The notes: generated from the letters alone by a model not told the origin. Shown: positions 46,990 through 59,640, counted from the first letter of the stretch. The stretch: 64,000 bases of DNA from Sternotherus odoratus (GCA_032164245.1 JAVMKO010000005.1:39584133-39648132), one strand, 5' to 3'. Numbers and translations: made by a program.

Positions 46990-47552
46990 AGGACTCTGGT
47001 GGGTGTTGACTCTGGATTATCCCCAGAGCCTTCACTTCAAAAGGGGTTGAGTCATGAAGAGGAGAGAGAGAGAAAAAAAGTCACCTGCAGACTCCCCCTG
47101 GAAAGGCTCCTCTGAGAAACTAGCCAGCCAGAGGGGTGCTCTCCAGTGCAGCCACCTCGGCACTGTCCCCAAGTAGCTGGCCAGCCAATGGTACTCCCCA
47201 GAGCGGCCATCTTGGTAGGACAGTAACAGCAGAAGAACCCCCTGCTGTGAGCTCAGCTGCTGCACTGGTTCAGCACCAAAGCTTAGAAGCAGAAACCTGA
47301 GAAGGGGTTTCCTGCCGTGAGCTCCCAGCTCTGTTCTCTGCACCGACACTTCTGCACCAGATGTGAGGTTCCGAGACCAGACTTTCTGCTGTGAGCTCTC
47401 TGCTTCTCTGGCACCAAGAGGGACAGTTACCATACCATCTCTAAAAAAGCGGCACAAAGAAGCCCTGCTGTCAATTCTGCTGCAGCACCGACATGCCAAT
47501 GTATCCACAGTCATGCTCTGAGGCAACAGTACCGTCCCCTAAGGAGAGGGAC

Positions 47553-47960
47553 AGTTCTTTGAGTGATTGCTCATGTGTATTCCACAGTAGGTGTGTGTTC
47601 TCGCCACGTGCACCGGTACCAGAAGTTTTTCCCTTAGCAGTACCTGTAGGGGGAGCGCAGCCCCGTGACCCCTTGAGTGGTGCCACCTTGGTGCATTATA
47701 AGGGGCGCTGCATGCTCCCCTACCTTAGTTCCTTCTTGCCGCCAGTGAAGGTGCATCAGAACTTCGCAGCTCCAGCATTGCTGCAACTCGTCCGTAGCAT
47801 TCTACTTAGTGTCTGTGGTTACTTAGTTCTCAAGTTAGTTAGCAAGTTAGAGTGCCTGGGCCGGGGCATGCCCCGATTACCCACTGACTAATCTGACACT
47901 GTCCAGGAGGAGATCATTCCCTGGCCCCTCATCGTGTCCTACAGTCGAGGTAAGGGCCCC
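47553..47960 (+). promoter_or_regulatory. DIRS left terminal/leader with TATA-like box
   Basis: Begins TTCTTTGAGTGATTGCTCAT, then TTTTTCCCTTAGCAGTACCT, GGTGCATTATAAGGGGCG (TATA-like) and AGTTCCTTCTTGCCG. The inverse of 5255-5430 in DIRS copy 1 shows the same blocks in the same order. Promoter role is inferred. Confidence 0.6.
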
Positions 47961-49199
47961 TGATGGAAGCCCACTTCCCATGCCTGCCTTCCTCCCTCTC
48001 TCTCGCAAGGCCATATTGTAACTCTTCAGCAATGTACACACACATGTTGCGACCGTCTCCAGTGTTTCTCAGGGAGAGTCCACCAGACGGTTTACTACAC
48101 CTGAGCCAGGGCAGGAGAGCACTTGAGCCAGGGCCGGAGAAAAGTTTTTCAGAAGAGGGAGAAGAAGAAGGGAAAAAAACCATAACCACCTGAAGAGGAA
48201 GTTACCTCTCCAGAACACTTCTCCTCATCTCTCCCAGATGAGACCATGCTGCCCACCCCGCATCGCTAAGTGAACATTTAAGAACTTTTTTGATCTTACC
48301 AAGAGGGTGGCAAACAAACTGCAGATTCCCTTACAGGAGGTGGCATCATCGCTAGTTGGTGGCAATTCTGCACACTACCTTCTCATCTAGAATTGTCCTT
48401 CCAATTAATGAGCTGATTCTAGATCCTACCAAAGTCATCTGGCAGATAACAGCCTCCATCGCACCAACCAGCAACAGAGTGTAAACAAAAACAACCCTAC
48501 ATCTCTACCCAAAGAGGCAGACTGTTTTCAACATTCGCAACCCAACTCCATCATAGTGGATGTGGTTAATGCATGAAGCAAACAACATAATCCCAAGTCA
48601 GCTCTATACTATCAGGCTTCCCAAATTGGCGTGTTCATCAACAACATTACTGCTTCAAGTAATACATTACCAAATTGTCATGGCCAAATGCAGTTTTATT
48701 AATCATGGGAAACCCAGTATGTTTCTGGAACATTACTGGAAACACAAAAAGAACAGATTCAGACCATTCTTAGAGATGGATAGTTAATAGCCAGACTGGT
48801 CCTAGAGACACCACTGGATGTAGCCATTACAGCTACCCCCCAGTCTCCATGGCAGTGGTACTGAGGCAGGTTGTGGGTTTTTTGTTGGCTACACCTTTCT
48901 AGATTGCCCAAAGAGCTTCTGACTTCCAGTTTGAAGAGCCAAACTGTGCACAGAAGACAGATTTTCTCACCACATCCTGAAGGATTCTTGGACTATACTA
49001 CACTCCTCAGGACAGAAGAGAAGATATACCTTGTACCTACACCACAGGTCACAGTCTTTTCAATACCTCCATTTCAGTGCTGTTATGAGCCACAGTGTAA
49101 GAGGCCCAGGACTCAAAAGTGATAACAGTCTGCACCCCAGTCCTTGACCTCTCAAACTGTCTGTTATAAGCACTTTTGTTGAGCTGGTTGAGGGCCTGA

Positions 49200-50120
49200 A
49201 CAATGATATCTTACAGCATCAGCTGCCATCCATACACCTGTCACGCCACTCAGAAGTCACCTTATCTTACTTCACAGCAGTTAGGACAGGCTTTAGAGCA
49301 AAGAGATTGCTTTCTTGTCCTGAACCTACAGGGTACCTACTTCCATATCTCAATACAGTCATTGTACAGAAGATTTCCTACTACTTACCTCTGGAACAGG
49401 ATCATTATTGATACAGGCTGCTCTACACAGAGTATTCTCCAAGGTTCTCTTCATTATAGTGGCATACTAACCCTGATACAGTGACTGGACTTTATCTGCA
49501 CCAACCTGAGGCAGTATGAGTGGAGCGCTCCTCTCACTACCCACATTCACCACCCTGGGACATGTCTCCCTAATATGCTGGGGGGCTCACCTACACAACA
49601 ACAAGGTTCAGGACAAATGGCCTTCCACAGGAATGACCTTCCATATCACTCTTTTGGGGTTAAGGGCTGTCAGAAGTGCCTGTACACAAGCTCTGCTTTT
49701 CATCAAAAACAACACACAAAGGTCATGATGGACTTAATGTTACCTGTATGTTTTGTATAAACTGCCAAGGAGCTGCCAGATCTCTCTCCCTCTACAAAAC
49801 AGCACTCAAACTTTGGAATTGATGCACCCATCACAATGTGCTCATCTCAGCTGTCTGTCTACAAGGGATACAGAACATGACAACCAACAGTCTCAGTTGG
49901 AATTTTCTCACGACAATAAGTGTATACTGAATTCAGAGGTGCTTCAAGATATAGCCACCCTTTGGGGAATCTGGCCTGTGGATCTCTTTGCTACTTATTG
50001 GAACAAGAAAGGTCCTTGTTATTGCTCTAGGGCCGGCCTGCAGAAACATTCACTGGCAGTTGCCCTCATCTTCCCATGGGACGGCCTACTTGTAGATCTT
50101 TTTCCCATTTTCTGTTGAAA
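49200..50120 (+). pseudogene. DIRS RT-RNase H remnant
   Basis: ERDCFLVLNLQGTYFHISIQ aligns with RGDWFAALNLKDAYFHISII of copy 1 (motif A aspartate replaced). LICWGAHLHNNKVQDKW matches the ALGWGAHLG RNase H block, and DLFATYWNKKGPCY the DLFTTRANRKCQRF block. Heavily mutated. Confidence 0.75.
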
Positions 50121-50289
50121 ATTCAGCGAGGCAAAGCGAGAGTTATTCTGATTGCCCTTCTTGACTATGACAAGTCTGGCTCCCTTACTTAACACAGATT
50201 GCAATATGCCCTCCTGTTTCTCTGACTTCAGCCTATTCCTCGCCCACTCTCTCATAACAGTGGGCTGACTCTTTACCCCAGCTCGTGAG

Positions 50290-51250
50290 TCCTCTACCTC
50301 CAGGCTTGACTCTTTCTGAATTCCAAGGCTTAGAAGCAGAATGCTCTGACAAGCTTAAAGACATGCTAAAACACAACCACAAGTTGACATACTTATCTAT
50401 AAAATGGAAACGACTCCAACTTTGTGCCATTCAGAACACCCAAACCCAACCTCATCTTTCCTCCCTCTGATTTTGCACTACATTTTAAACTCTCGCTCAG
50501 CTCCCTTTAAGGTACATCTGATGGCAAAAATGGCTTCCACTTGGTGTTTGCTCACCCACTAATGCATAGATTCTTTAAGGACATTGGGAATCTCTTCCCC
50601 CATGTAACACCACCCGCTCCAGCCTGGGACTTTAACCTAGATCTCAGGGCTTTGACTAGACCTCCCTCCGAGTTCAGGGCAACTTTTTCTCTCTTACACC
50701 TGTCCATGATGACAGCATTTCTAATTGCCATCACCTCAGCTAGGCACATAGGAGAAACAATGTCCCTGATGGCATACCCATCATTCAGGGTCTTTTTCTT
50801 TTAAAGAAAAAGTAACTCTAAGGCCATATCCCAAGTTTCTCCCTACTTTTTCTGCACTTTCCATATGAATCAACAGATCCATCTCCCTGTTTTTTTCCAA
50901 AAACCACATTGTGACAATTAGGAGACAATTGTGCATATGGTTGATATTAGAAGGACATTAGCATTCTACTTGGGCAGGACTAAGGAAATCCCCTAAACTC
51001 TTCCTTTCATCCACAGAAAGATCCGAAAGCTCTGTGATATTGCCTCAAAGACTATACAAATGGGTCTCTAGTTGCATTAATCTCTTTATCAAGGGTGCAA
51101 CTTGCTTCCGTCCATACGCACTTCATGAGATCAGTTTCTACCTCAGTCATGTTCCATAGGGATACCCCTATCAACAACTTGGGCTTCTGTACATGCTTTC
51201 GCAGAACGTTATGTGATCACTGAAGATTTGGCCGCTGACACCATCTTTGA
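50290..51250 (+). pseudogene. DIRS tyrosine recombinase remnant
   Basis: FKDIGNLFPHVTPPAPAWDF, then FLIAITSARHIGETMSLMAY equals FLVAITSARWVSELRAL of copy 1. The C-terminal HxxR and Tyr region is scrambled by stops near 51100-51250. Confidence 0.75.
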
Positions 51251-51330
51251 CTCTACAGTACACTCTAGTAAAAGACTCCACTCCGAAGTCCCAGCCTCCG
51301 GTTGTGGGTACTGCTCAGGAGTCACCTAAA

Positions 51331-51677
51331 GTGGAACACCCATAGGGACATTACTCAAAGAAGAAGAAGAGGAAGTTACTCATCTTGTGCAGTACCAATG
51401 GTTCTTCAAGATGTATGTCTCTGTGGGTGCTCCACAACCCGCCCTCCTCCCCTCTACTTTGGAGTTCTCTATAGGGCTCTGTGGTAGAGAAGAAAGTGAG
51501 GTGGATTTGCCTGTGCAGTGCTAAATAGCCTCGAGGCAGACCACGAGGGAGGGAGAGCACATGCGTCGTCTCAACAGGACACTGCTACCAAAAATCACAC
51601 AGACACCTAAAGTGGAGCACCCGTAAGGACACACATCTCGAAGAACCATTGTTACTGCACATGGTGAGTAACTTCCT
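51331..51677. repeat. DIRS-2 right termini: A-A'-A units
   Basis: A at 51331-51366 (GTGGAACACCCATAGGGAC), A' at 51371-51435, A at 51612-51677. GTTCTTC(G/A)AGATGT is shared with copy 1, so the architecture is conserved between subfamilies while the outer bases differ. Confidence 0.8.
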
Positions 51678-52754
51678 TTTGTTTATACTGCCAGGTGACA
51701 GGGAAGAGCTGCAAGGGTCTCATAAATCAGTGCACATAGCCTGGTCTCTGAAATACCACAAGAACTAGTGTTTGGGAGCGACATCTACAACTTTTTCTGC
51801 AATCTCCACCCTTAAAGTAGTAGAATTTAGATGAAATTCCAAGAAAGGGGATTTACCAAGTTTTCTTCTCTTCATCTCCTTTTCAGTTGTATCATGGAGG
51901 GCATGATGATTCCCAGAATTATTATTATGATTATTTTATTAATTATCCCAAGTCAAATGTTTCTTATTCCTTTTGAGGACTGAAGTCATACTTTATTGTT
52001 GTTTTTTAAATTAAAATAGTAAATAGTAACATTCACAGTGAAATAACGATAACCGTACAGTAGTTTGGAGATCAGCATATTAACTTTTGGAATCAGCAAA
52101 AAGAATTTAGCAACACCTGCTTTTTTTTTCAGAAACTGTCTGTTAACTGACTTGACAGTTTTAATACTCGATCTGTATTCATGACCACTATATCTGGGTG
52201 ATTTTTTTTCTGTAAGATGCCTTTTTAAACAATATCTGTCTCAAAATATTGCAAACTGTAAACGTGATTTAAATATTATATCTCTCTTCCCTGTCTTGTA
52301 ATGGTAGTTACTTTCAGTTCTCACTAAATTTTAAGTTCTTTAAGCTCATTTGGAGCAATATTGTCTGGTATCTAGAGTGAGTGTCATGATTCTCATTTTT
52401 TATTCTCAAATTTGTCACTTTCTTAGTTATGTAACATAACCACACTATGCCTCAGTTTTCCCATGTGTAGAATGCTGTAATAATGCCATCTCACAAGGGT
52501 TAGTAGGCTTAATTCATTAATGTTTGTACGACACTTTGAGATCATCAAATGAAAGGCACTGTTAATATGTGAATTACATAATTATTAACAAAGAATATAT
52601 AAGTAAATATCAGTGCATATAGTTTAAGCAGCTACTTAGTTCCCCAGGGCAATGCTAAAGGATGGTACTCCAAGGGCAAATATTTTACAATCAATTGTGT
52701 AATTTAATATTTCTAAGATGTACTATGTATAGGTAATCAGTTTATGGCCCATAA
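51678..52754. other. Intron, no feature recognised
   Basis: AT-rich; nothing supported. Confidence 0.5.
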
Positions 52755-53340
52755 ATATTACAAATGGAGCTAATGATTAATCGCAGTTAACTCAAGCAAT
52801 TTACCCAAAACAAATTAACTTGATTAAAAAAATTAATTGCAGTTTTAATCACACTGTTAATAATAAAGTACCAATTATTTAAATATTTTTGGATGTATTC
52901 TACACTTTATATTATTTTTGATTACAAGTATTTGCACTGTAAAAAAAGAAAGTATTTTTAATTCACCTTTTTACAAGTACTGTAGTGCAATCACTTTATC
53001 ATGAAACTGCAACTTATAAATGTAGATTTCTTTTGTTACATGGCTGCACTCATAAATAAAACAATATAAAACATTAGAGCCCACATGTGTAAAGAAACTC
53101 AGAGTCCTGCTTCTTGTTCAGACAGTCGCTAAGAAAACAAGTTTCTTTACATTTACAGAAGATAATGCTGCCTCCTTATTTATAATGTCACCTAAAAGTG
53201 AGAATAGGCCTTCACATGACACTGTTGTAGCTGGCATTGCAAGGTATTTATGTGCCAGATTTGCTAAAAATTCATATGTTCTTTCATGCTTTGGCCACCA
53301 TGCCAGAGGACATGCTTCCATGCTGATGACACTTATTAAA
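52755..53340 (-). pseudogene. hAT (ZBED-like) dimerisation region and 3' tail
   Basis: Minus strand: MEACPLAWWPKHERTYEFLA, LAHKYLAMPATTVSCEGLFS, LLGDIINKEAALSSVNVKKL, the hAT dimerisation block, closer to the canonical Y-L-x-x-P-A-T form than the copy at 24060. The tail has the GTTTTAATCACACTGTTAAT terminal zone at 52830. It joins head-to-head with + strand hAT sequence at about 53345. Confidence 0.8.
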
Positions 53341-53399
53341 AAAAAATGTGTTAATTAAATTTGTGACTGACCTCGTTGGGGGAGAATTGTATGTTTCCT

Positions 53400-54190
53400 G
53401 CTCTGTGGTTTTACCCACATTCTGCCATACATTTTGTGTTATGGCAGTCTTGGATGTTGTTCAATTTAAGATCAATTTCATTGCAGATTTGGAAAAAATT
53501 GTACCAATATGATATTTCTAAAAATAGCTGCAGTACTCCACTCAAGGTTTAATAATCTGAAGTGCCTTCTAAAATCTGAGAGGGACGAAGTGTGGCACAT
53601 GCTTTCAGAAATCTTCAAAGAGCAATGCTCTGATTTGGAAACTACAGAACCTGAACCAGGGCCGGCGACAGAAATTTGGGGGCCCCCTACTCTGATAGTT
53701 TGGGGCCCCCCAGCCCAGCCTCCCCTCCCCCCCCAGCCCAGCCGACAGCGGCTGGGGGCCCCCCCAGCCCAGCCGGCCCCCCTCCAGCCCAGCCGACAGC
53801 GGCTGCCTTCCCCCCCCGCCCCCAGCCCAGACGGCGCTCCCCCCCCAGCTGACGGCAGCGGAGCCCGGGAGCGGCGTGAGCCGGCCTTGCTGTTCCCCCC
53901 TTCCCCTTCTCCCCCGGACTGCGCCGCTGCCGCCGGCCGGGCTTGTCCGGGGGAGAGCCGCGCTGCGCCACCTCTTCCCTGCTCTCCAGGCCCGGCGACA
54001 AGGGGGGATGACAACGGGTACAGCTGTGTACCGGGGCCCCCCTAAAGTCGGGGGGCCCGGTACAGCTGTACCCGTAGTACCCCCTGTCGCCGGCCCTGAC
54101 CTGAACTACCAAAGAAGAAAATCAACCTTCTGTTGAAGGTTTCTGACTCAGATGATGAAAATGAACATCTGCAGTTTCTCCATCAACACT
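53400..54190 (+). pseudogene. hAT transposase middle part, + strand, split by a MITE
   Basis: Encodes LHSRFNNLKCLLKSERDEVW and, beyond the MITE, KKKINLLLKVSDSDDENEHL, matching the minus-strand copy at 24600-24290 (LNPRFKNLKCLPKSQTDEV, SDSYDENEHASF). In a normal element this precedes the dimerisation region; here that region lies on the other side in reverse. Confidence 0.75.
53657..54098. mobile_element. hAT MITE, 442 bp, perfect 8-bp duplication ACCTGAAC
   Basis: Perfect 15-base TIRs CAGGGCCGGCGACAG. ACCTGAAC at 53649-53656 and 54099-54106. GC-rich interior with CCCAGCCCAGCCGACAGCGG units. The long frames inside are compositional. It interrupts the hAT fossil. Confidence 0.95.
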
Positions 54191-55069
54191 CTGCTTGGTG
54201 CAGAAATGTGTGTTTTAAGTTCATATAATTTACACAAAGTCTGCCCAGGTTGTTTGATGCTCTTTAAACTTATTTTAATAGTCGTTATGCAATGCAAAGT
54301 CACTTCAAGAACTGTTAATCCCCAGGAGGCTGGAACAGATGTGTATAAATCTTCCTTTTCTGTTCTCCTTGTTTTAACAACAGTAGGGGACCTTGGTATG
54401 CATGGCTGAGCTGAGTCTGTGTATTAATAACCAGTTACATATCTGATTATTCCACTTTCTTCTAGTGTCTTTATAAAACACACTATTGGCTTTTAGTTCC
54501 TTTTATTTCCTGCTTTTTTCGGCATAGTTGTATTTCACTAACTTGCTACCATAAGCATGCTTCATTGCAAACATTAGTCTTAGTAAAAGAAATCAATATG
54601 AATGCAACCCCTTTCTTAACTAAGAGGATTATCTGTGATATAAGCTCTGCCTGTAAAGTTTACAATATGTTGCCCAAAGCTGTATCACTTATAATTCACT
54701 TTCTTTTTATATACATTTTAATCATATTAGATTCAATCACATTCCCCATTTACTACTGTATATAGCACACCATATAATATTGATATTAATTTGTATGATT
54801 TTTAATTCATTTACATATTCACAGAAAGAAAAAAGGGGAAGTCTGTTTAGCTTCACAGGCAGTACACATTTGTGAAAGGCTGCAGCTACTCTGAGTTTCC
54901 TTATACTTGAACAAAGCTAAACCTTGTGGGTTTTTATTCTTTTAGACCACCATTGTTTCTTTTTTCTAAAATGCCTTAATCTGTAGTCAGTTCTTAAATA
55001 GTAATAACTCATAATTTTGTGGCCTTAGTTGTTACATATGCTTTGGGTCCAAATTCTTCCTGGCTGGTA
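54191..55069. other. Intron, no feature recognised
   Basis: AT-rich; nothing supported. Confidence 0.5.
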
Positions 55070-55860
55070 AAGCCATTAGGAAAGAATTAGATACTGTCAA
55101 AACCTCTCCAGGGGAGATCAGATTGCTGGCTTCTTTAAGGAAGGTGTTGTACAACTATCTCTCAAAAATAGTGTTTGATATTCACAATCTGGCTAACTAT
55201 TGTCCAGTATCTAATCTTTACTTTCTAGTTAACATTGTTAATGTTATAATGGGACACTTCTAAACATATCTGGTTGCCTTAGATCTCCTTGATGCTTGTC
55301 ACTCTGGTTACAATTCTGAGTATGGCACGAAACTGCATTGGCAGTATTGGTATATTATCACCTTTTGGCCATAGATAAATATCAGATGTCCATGCTGATA
55401 TTGTGAGATCTATCCACTACCTTTGATACTGTTGATCATGAGGTGTTGTTGACACCACCCCCATGGGAGGGGGTGGTAGAATGGTTTACCTTCAGTGACT
55501 TTGGTCTTATCTCTCTGAGAGATCCCAGGTGATAATTTTAGACAGTTTCTCTTCTGCTGCAAAGGTACTCTTTTATGGAGTTCCTCAAAGGTCCTCTTGC
55601 CCCCTCTCTTGTTTGGTAGATGAGAGGATTAGTGAGGAAGCATGAGCTCTAATGTTTTCAGTATGTTTATGATGCCTCGTTTTATTTTTTTATTTCATTC
55701 AGTCCAGCCACTGATGTTAAAGACCTTATTTAGTAGAGATGAGTCCGGGTTAGCTGGATAGATATGAAGGTGGACCTATACAAGACCGAGGTTATATGGG
55801 TAGATTGGGGAAAGCAACTAGAAGGCACGGTGAAGATTTATTTTTGTCACTTTAGTTTAG
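55070..55860 (+). pseudogene. L2-like LINE reverse transcriptase fossil
   Basis: Across shifting frames: LANYCPVSNLYFL, LLDACHSGYNSEYGT, TFDTVDHEVLL, LSERSQV-like text near 55515, YGVPQR, and VYAYDASFYFF standing for the Y-A-D-D box. The order and wording are those of L2 elements. Very old, many stops. Confidence 0.7.
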
Positions 55861-56506
55861 GGGTATATTTGCCACTTGGTGCTAATATTCACATTCTGGG
55901 GGGAGATTGTTGGACCCCAGTTGCTTAGATAATAACTATTATTTGGTTTTGTATTACAGTATCACCTAAACAGAGAGAACAGGTCTGTTGTGCTAGGCAC
56001 TGTATAAACACATATTAAAAGACAGTGTCAGCCTTGAAGAGCTTACAATCTGAAAAAGGCAAGATTAACGGTTTGAAACTATTCTAATTTACTTGGAACT
56101 TTACCAATGCTGTTGTAATCTCTTGTATCACTTTAACCAAAGTTCATACAATATTTGCTATTTAATATAATATTAAATAAAATATGTAACCTACAAGCTA
56201 GTTCAAACCTTCTTGTCTTTTTGTCTAAGAAACTCTTCACTACATCTTTGGGTAATGGTCTGTATGTATATTGCACACATGGGATATACATGTGCACCAT
56301 GGACCTGAATCAAGATTTTTGTAGTAATCACTGTCCGTTGGTCCAAAGGTGCCATAGCTTTCCTCATGCTCCGAACTAAAGGTATAAGGGACAGTGCAGA
56401 CGAATGCCTCTCCAATCCCTTTGTACCATTGCATGGTCTGAATCAGAATATTTTGTCTCCTCGGCTCCTTTTGCTACTGAATCATTTCTGTGAATATATT
56501 GTAAGT
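55861..56506. other. Intron, no feature recognised
   Basis: Nothing supported. Confidence 0.45.
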
Positions 56507-56811
56507 CAGGGATTGGCACCTTTCAGAAGTGGTGTGCCAAGTCTTCATTTATTCAATCTAATTTAAGGTTCCACGTGCCAGTAATACATTTTAACATTTT
56601 TAGGTCTCTTTCTATAAGTCTTCAATATATAACTAAACTATTGTTGTATGCAAAGTAAATACGGTTTTTAAAATGTTTAAGAAACTTCATTTAAAATTAA
56701 ATTAAAATGCAGACCCCCCCAGACCAGTAGCCAATACCCGTATGGTGAGTGCCACTGAAAATCAGCTCGTATTCCTCCTTTGGCAAGTGTGCCAGACATT
56801 GCCTATCCCTG
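56507..56811. mobile_element. hAT-type MITE, 305 bp
   Basis: CAGGGATTGGCACCTTTCAG at the left; inverse of GACATTGCCTATCCCTG at the right; inner GGTGTGCCA/TGTGCCAG boxes face each other. Flanking 8-mers do not match, so the duplication has decayed. Confidence 0.75.
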
Positions 56812-57664
56812 ATCTAGAAAGAGCACAAATGGCCATGGTTGCAATTCAGCGAGAATTGCTAAGGAAAATATAGTCTTTTACACTGTGGTCTGAGTGAAAT
56901 TAAACCGTGCTTTGAAATTCATGGACATGAAAATTATTTTACCCATTGGCAGTTGCAGTACTAGCACTTACTGAATATTGAAATGAGTAATATTGTGTAG
57001 TTAATGAAGAGTAATATGATCTAGTGACCTAAGCAGATAATTGGGAACCAAGAACTCCCAAGTTTTAATCCTGGCACTAACATTAACTTTCTCTGTGGGT
57101 TTGGGACTTGCCCTTTCTGTCTGCATTTATTTCCCTGTATAAGGGAGGACAAAAATACTACATACTTGCCTCATAACAGCAATGTGTGAATTAGTTTTAT
57201 GTTTATAAAATGACATTCATGGTTAAAAATACTTAGTAGTAAGATAGAAAGGATTCTGAAGAGGCAAACTAAGCAATTTCTCTGTATTCTGGAATATGTA
57301 GCAAGACATCCTCACTCCAGAGAAGCCTCTGTGAGGCATACATCATCAAAGAGGTCCTGCTGCCTTTATTTTTTGGTTCTCACTTGGTACCTGCTCCCTG
57401 ACCCCTGTTTCCCACTCCTTGGACTGTGCATTCCATTATCACACTTTTCATTTTCCCCTAAAACCTTCCATTTTCATTCCTTTTTTTTAGTCTTAACTCT
57501 CATGTCAACCAAAGCGATATTGTATATTTATATTCTTTTAAGATGTTTTGTGCAGGTCTTGAAATAATATACATTCTAGTTTTAAAAGTACTTTTTGTAT
57601 CTTCATGAACAGTTACTGTCTTCACTCTCCCTGAGCCCCCAGTTGTCCTGGTAAACACATATTA
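56812..57664. other. Intron, no feature recognised
   Basis: Nothing supported. Confidence 0.45.
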
Positions 57665-58690
57665 TGCCCTGGTCTACACTACGACTTTAGGCTGATTTTA
57701 GAAGCGTTAGATTGATTTAACCCTGCACCCGTCCACACAACAAAGACATTCTGTCAACTTAAATTGCTCTTTAAATTGATTTCTGTACTCCTCCCTGATG
57801 AGGGGATTAGCGCTGAAATCGACATCACCGGCTCGAATTTGGGTTAGTGAGGACACGATTTGATGTTATTGGCCTCTGGGAGCTATCCCAGAGTACTCCG
57901 TTGTGACCGCTTTGGACAGCACTCTCAATTCTGCTGCACTGGCCAGGTAGACAGGAAAAGCCCCGGAAACTTTTGAATTTCATTTCCTCTTTGGCCAACG
58001 TGGCCAGTTCATCAGTACAGGTGACTATGCATTACAGGAGACCATGCAGTCCCAGAATCGCAAAAGATCTCCAGCCTGGACCGAACGTGAGGTGCTGGAT
58101 TTGTTCGCTGTATGGGTTTGATTGCTGTATGGGGAGAGAAATCTGTGCTGGCAGAACTACGTTTGAAAGGCCGAAATGCCAATACTTTTGCCAAAGTCTC
58201 CAAGGCCATGATGGATAGAGGCTACAACAGGGACCCATGTGAAAATTAAGGAGCTCAGGCAAGCGTACCAGAAAATCAGAGTCAAACAGATGCTTCGGGT
58301 CAGAGCCCCAGACATGCCGCTTCTATGATGAGCTGCATGCAGTATGGGACGCTGGTGGGGGGGAGGGGGAAGCTACCACTACTCCACCCTGTCTGTGGAT
58401 ACCTGCAAGAGCGGGAGTCTCACACAACAGGAAGATGAGGAGGAGGAGGACGAGGTTGAGTGTAGCACACAGCAGGCAAGCGGAGACACCGTGCTCCCCG
58501 ACAGCCAGGATCTTTTTATCACCCTGAAGCCAATTCTCTCCCAACCCTCCCGTGAAGCCGGAGAAGGCATCTCTGGTGAGTGTACCTCTGGAAATATAAT
58601 ACACGGTATAAAAGCAAGCATGTTTAATTCAATTCACACTCCCCCAATAAACTGTTCTTTTACATTATACCTATTCTAAGATGGCTTCCA
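57665..58690 (+). mobile_element. Harbinger element, left end and Myb/SANT gene only
   Basis: The left end GCCCTGGTCTACACTACGAC matches the inverse right end at 13593. The accessory gene (58026-58600) follows; transposase and right end are missing. Confidence 0.75.
58026..58600 (+). pseudogene. Harbinger Myb/SANT-like gene
   Basis: ETMQSQNRKRSPAWTEREVL then DLFAVWG starts the SANT domain. A short duplication or slip near 58105-58130 breaks the frame, which resumes GERNLCWQNYV, MMDRGYNRDPC, ELRQAYQKIRVKQM, FYDELHAVWDAG. An acidic run (EDEEEEDEVECSTQQASGD) follows, corresponding to DEEEEENVQQASGES of the 12760 copy. The C-terminal coiled coil is lost. Confidence 0.75.
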
Positions 58691-59530
58691 TCTTAGCAAC
58701 CTATTACTTTTAATGTTTTATTAATTTTTATAAATCACTGTATAACTCTTAATTATTCAAATTACCTCTTTATCTTCAGTGTTTCTGGGAGATCTTTATA
58801 CTCTGTTTTATCTGAACTAACAAATACCATAAGTGTGGATGGTATCATCTGCTATTCTGTTCTTTCTTGCTATGCTCCACATCAGCGGAATCTCTTAGCA
58901 TTGTGTTTAATTTCCCTTGACTATTAAATATGTTCTGTCTCAGTGGTACACTTTATATTCCTTTAATACAACACTCTTCCTTGCTGCGCAAAATAGTCAT
59001 CAGCTCTGTATTCTCTCCTTCTCCACCTCTCCCCTAAAAGCAAAACAGAAGAAGAACTCCATGAATTCCATACTCTCCTACTTCGCAAATTCATTAGTCC
59101 TTCTACCACCATCACCATCTGGGCCAGTTCACCATACTGCTCTCTCTTCAGTACCTCATTGAGGCCTCTCTAAACCTCTCTCCTCTATGACATCCTTAAT
59201 CACTGCTGCAATAGCAGTGCAGACAAGTTCTGTGGGCTGTGGCTGTGGAGTGGATGATCAGGTGGGGAATGGGTTCCTTTTGATGGTGAACTGCATGCTC
59301 ATCGGAGGAATAGTCCTCTTTGGTTCATAAAGTAGGCAATTCTCCTTGAACTACTGAAGACCTTCCTTAGCTGGGGCAAAAGAGTGGGAGTGGGGCTGGG
59401 AGGAAAAAGTCTCTCTTGGCTTATGCGTGGAGGAACAGGACTTTAGGCTCCTCTCTAGTATGAGCTCCACAGACTCTAGGCTAAGAGTGGGGCTGGGTAG
59501 GCATCAGTAGGGAAATTGGTGGCCTAGAGT
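58691..59530. other. Intron, no feature recognised
   Basis: Nothing supported. Confidence 0.45.
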
Positions 59531-59640
59531 GGCAATAGCCCACGAAAGCTCATGATCCCTAAAATCTGTTAGTCTATAAGGTGCTACAAGACTTTTTGTC
59601 GCTTTTGCAGATCCAGACTAACATGGCTACCCCTCTGATA
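59531..59640 (+). repeat. Penelope-like repeat, partial
   Basis: AGCCCACGAAAGCTCATGAT keeps the right arm and GAAA box of the hammerhead-like core; the left box is truncated. Ends CTAACATGGCTACCCCTCT. Confidence 0.55.

Larger units (their letters stand above)
46990..51677 (+). mobile_element. Second DIRS-like element, old and rearranged
   Basis: Order resembles the first copy: ORF1-like coding (about 47000-47552 and 48190-49150), RT, RNase H, tyrosine recombinase, then A-A'-A termini at 51331-51677. A DIRS leader (47553-47960) sits in the middle of the ORF1 part and does not match this element's own right terminus, so a second insertion or recombination is likely. Every frame is full of stops. 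Confidence 0.75.

Noticed and set aside
53478..54112. Proline/glycine-rich frames of 140-180 codons
   Set aside because: Span a MITE insertion and read through its TIRs; not coding.
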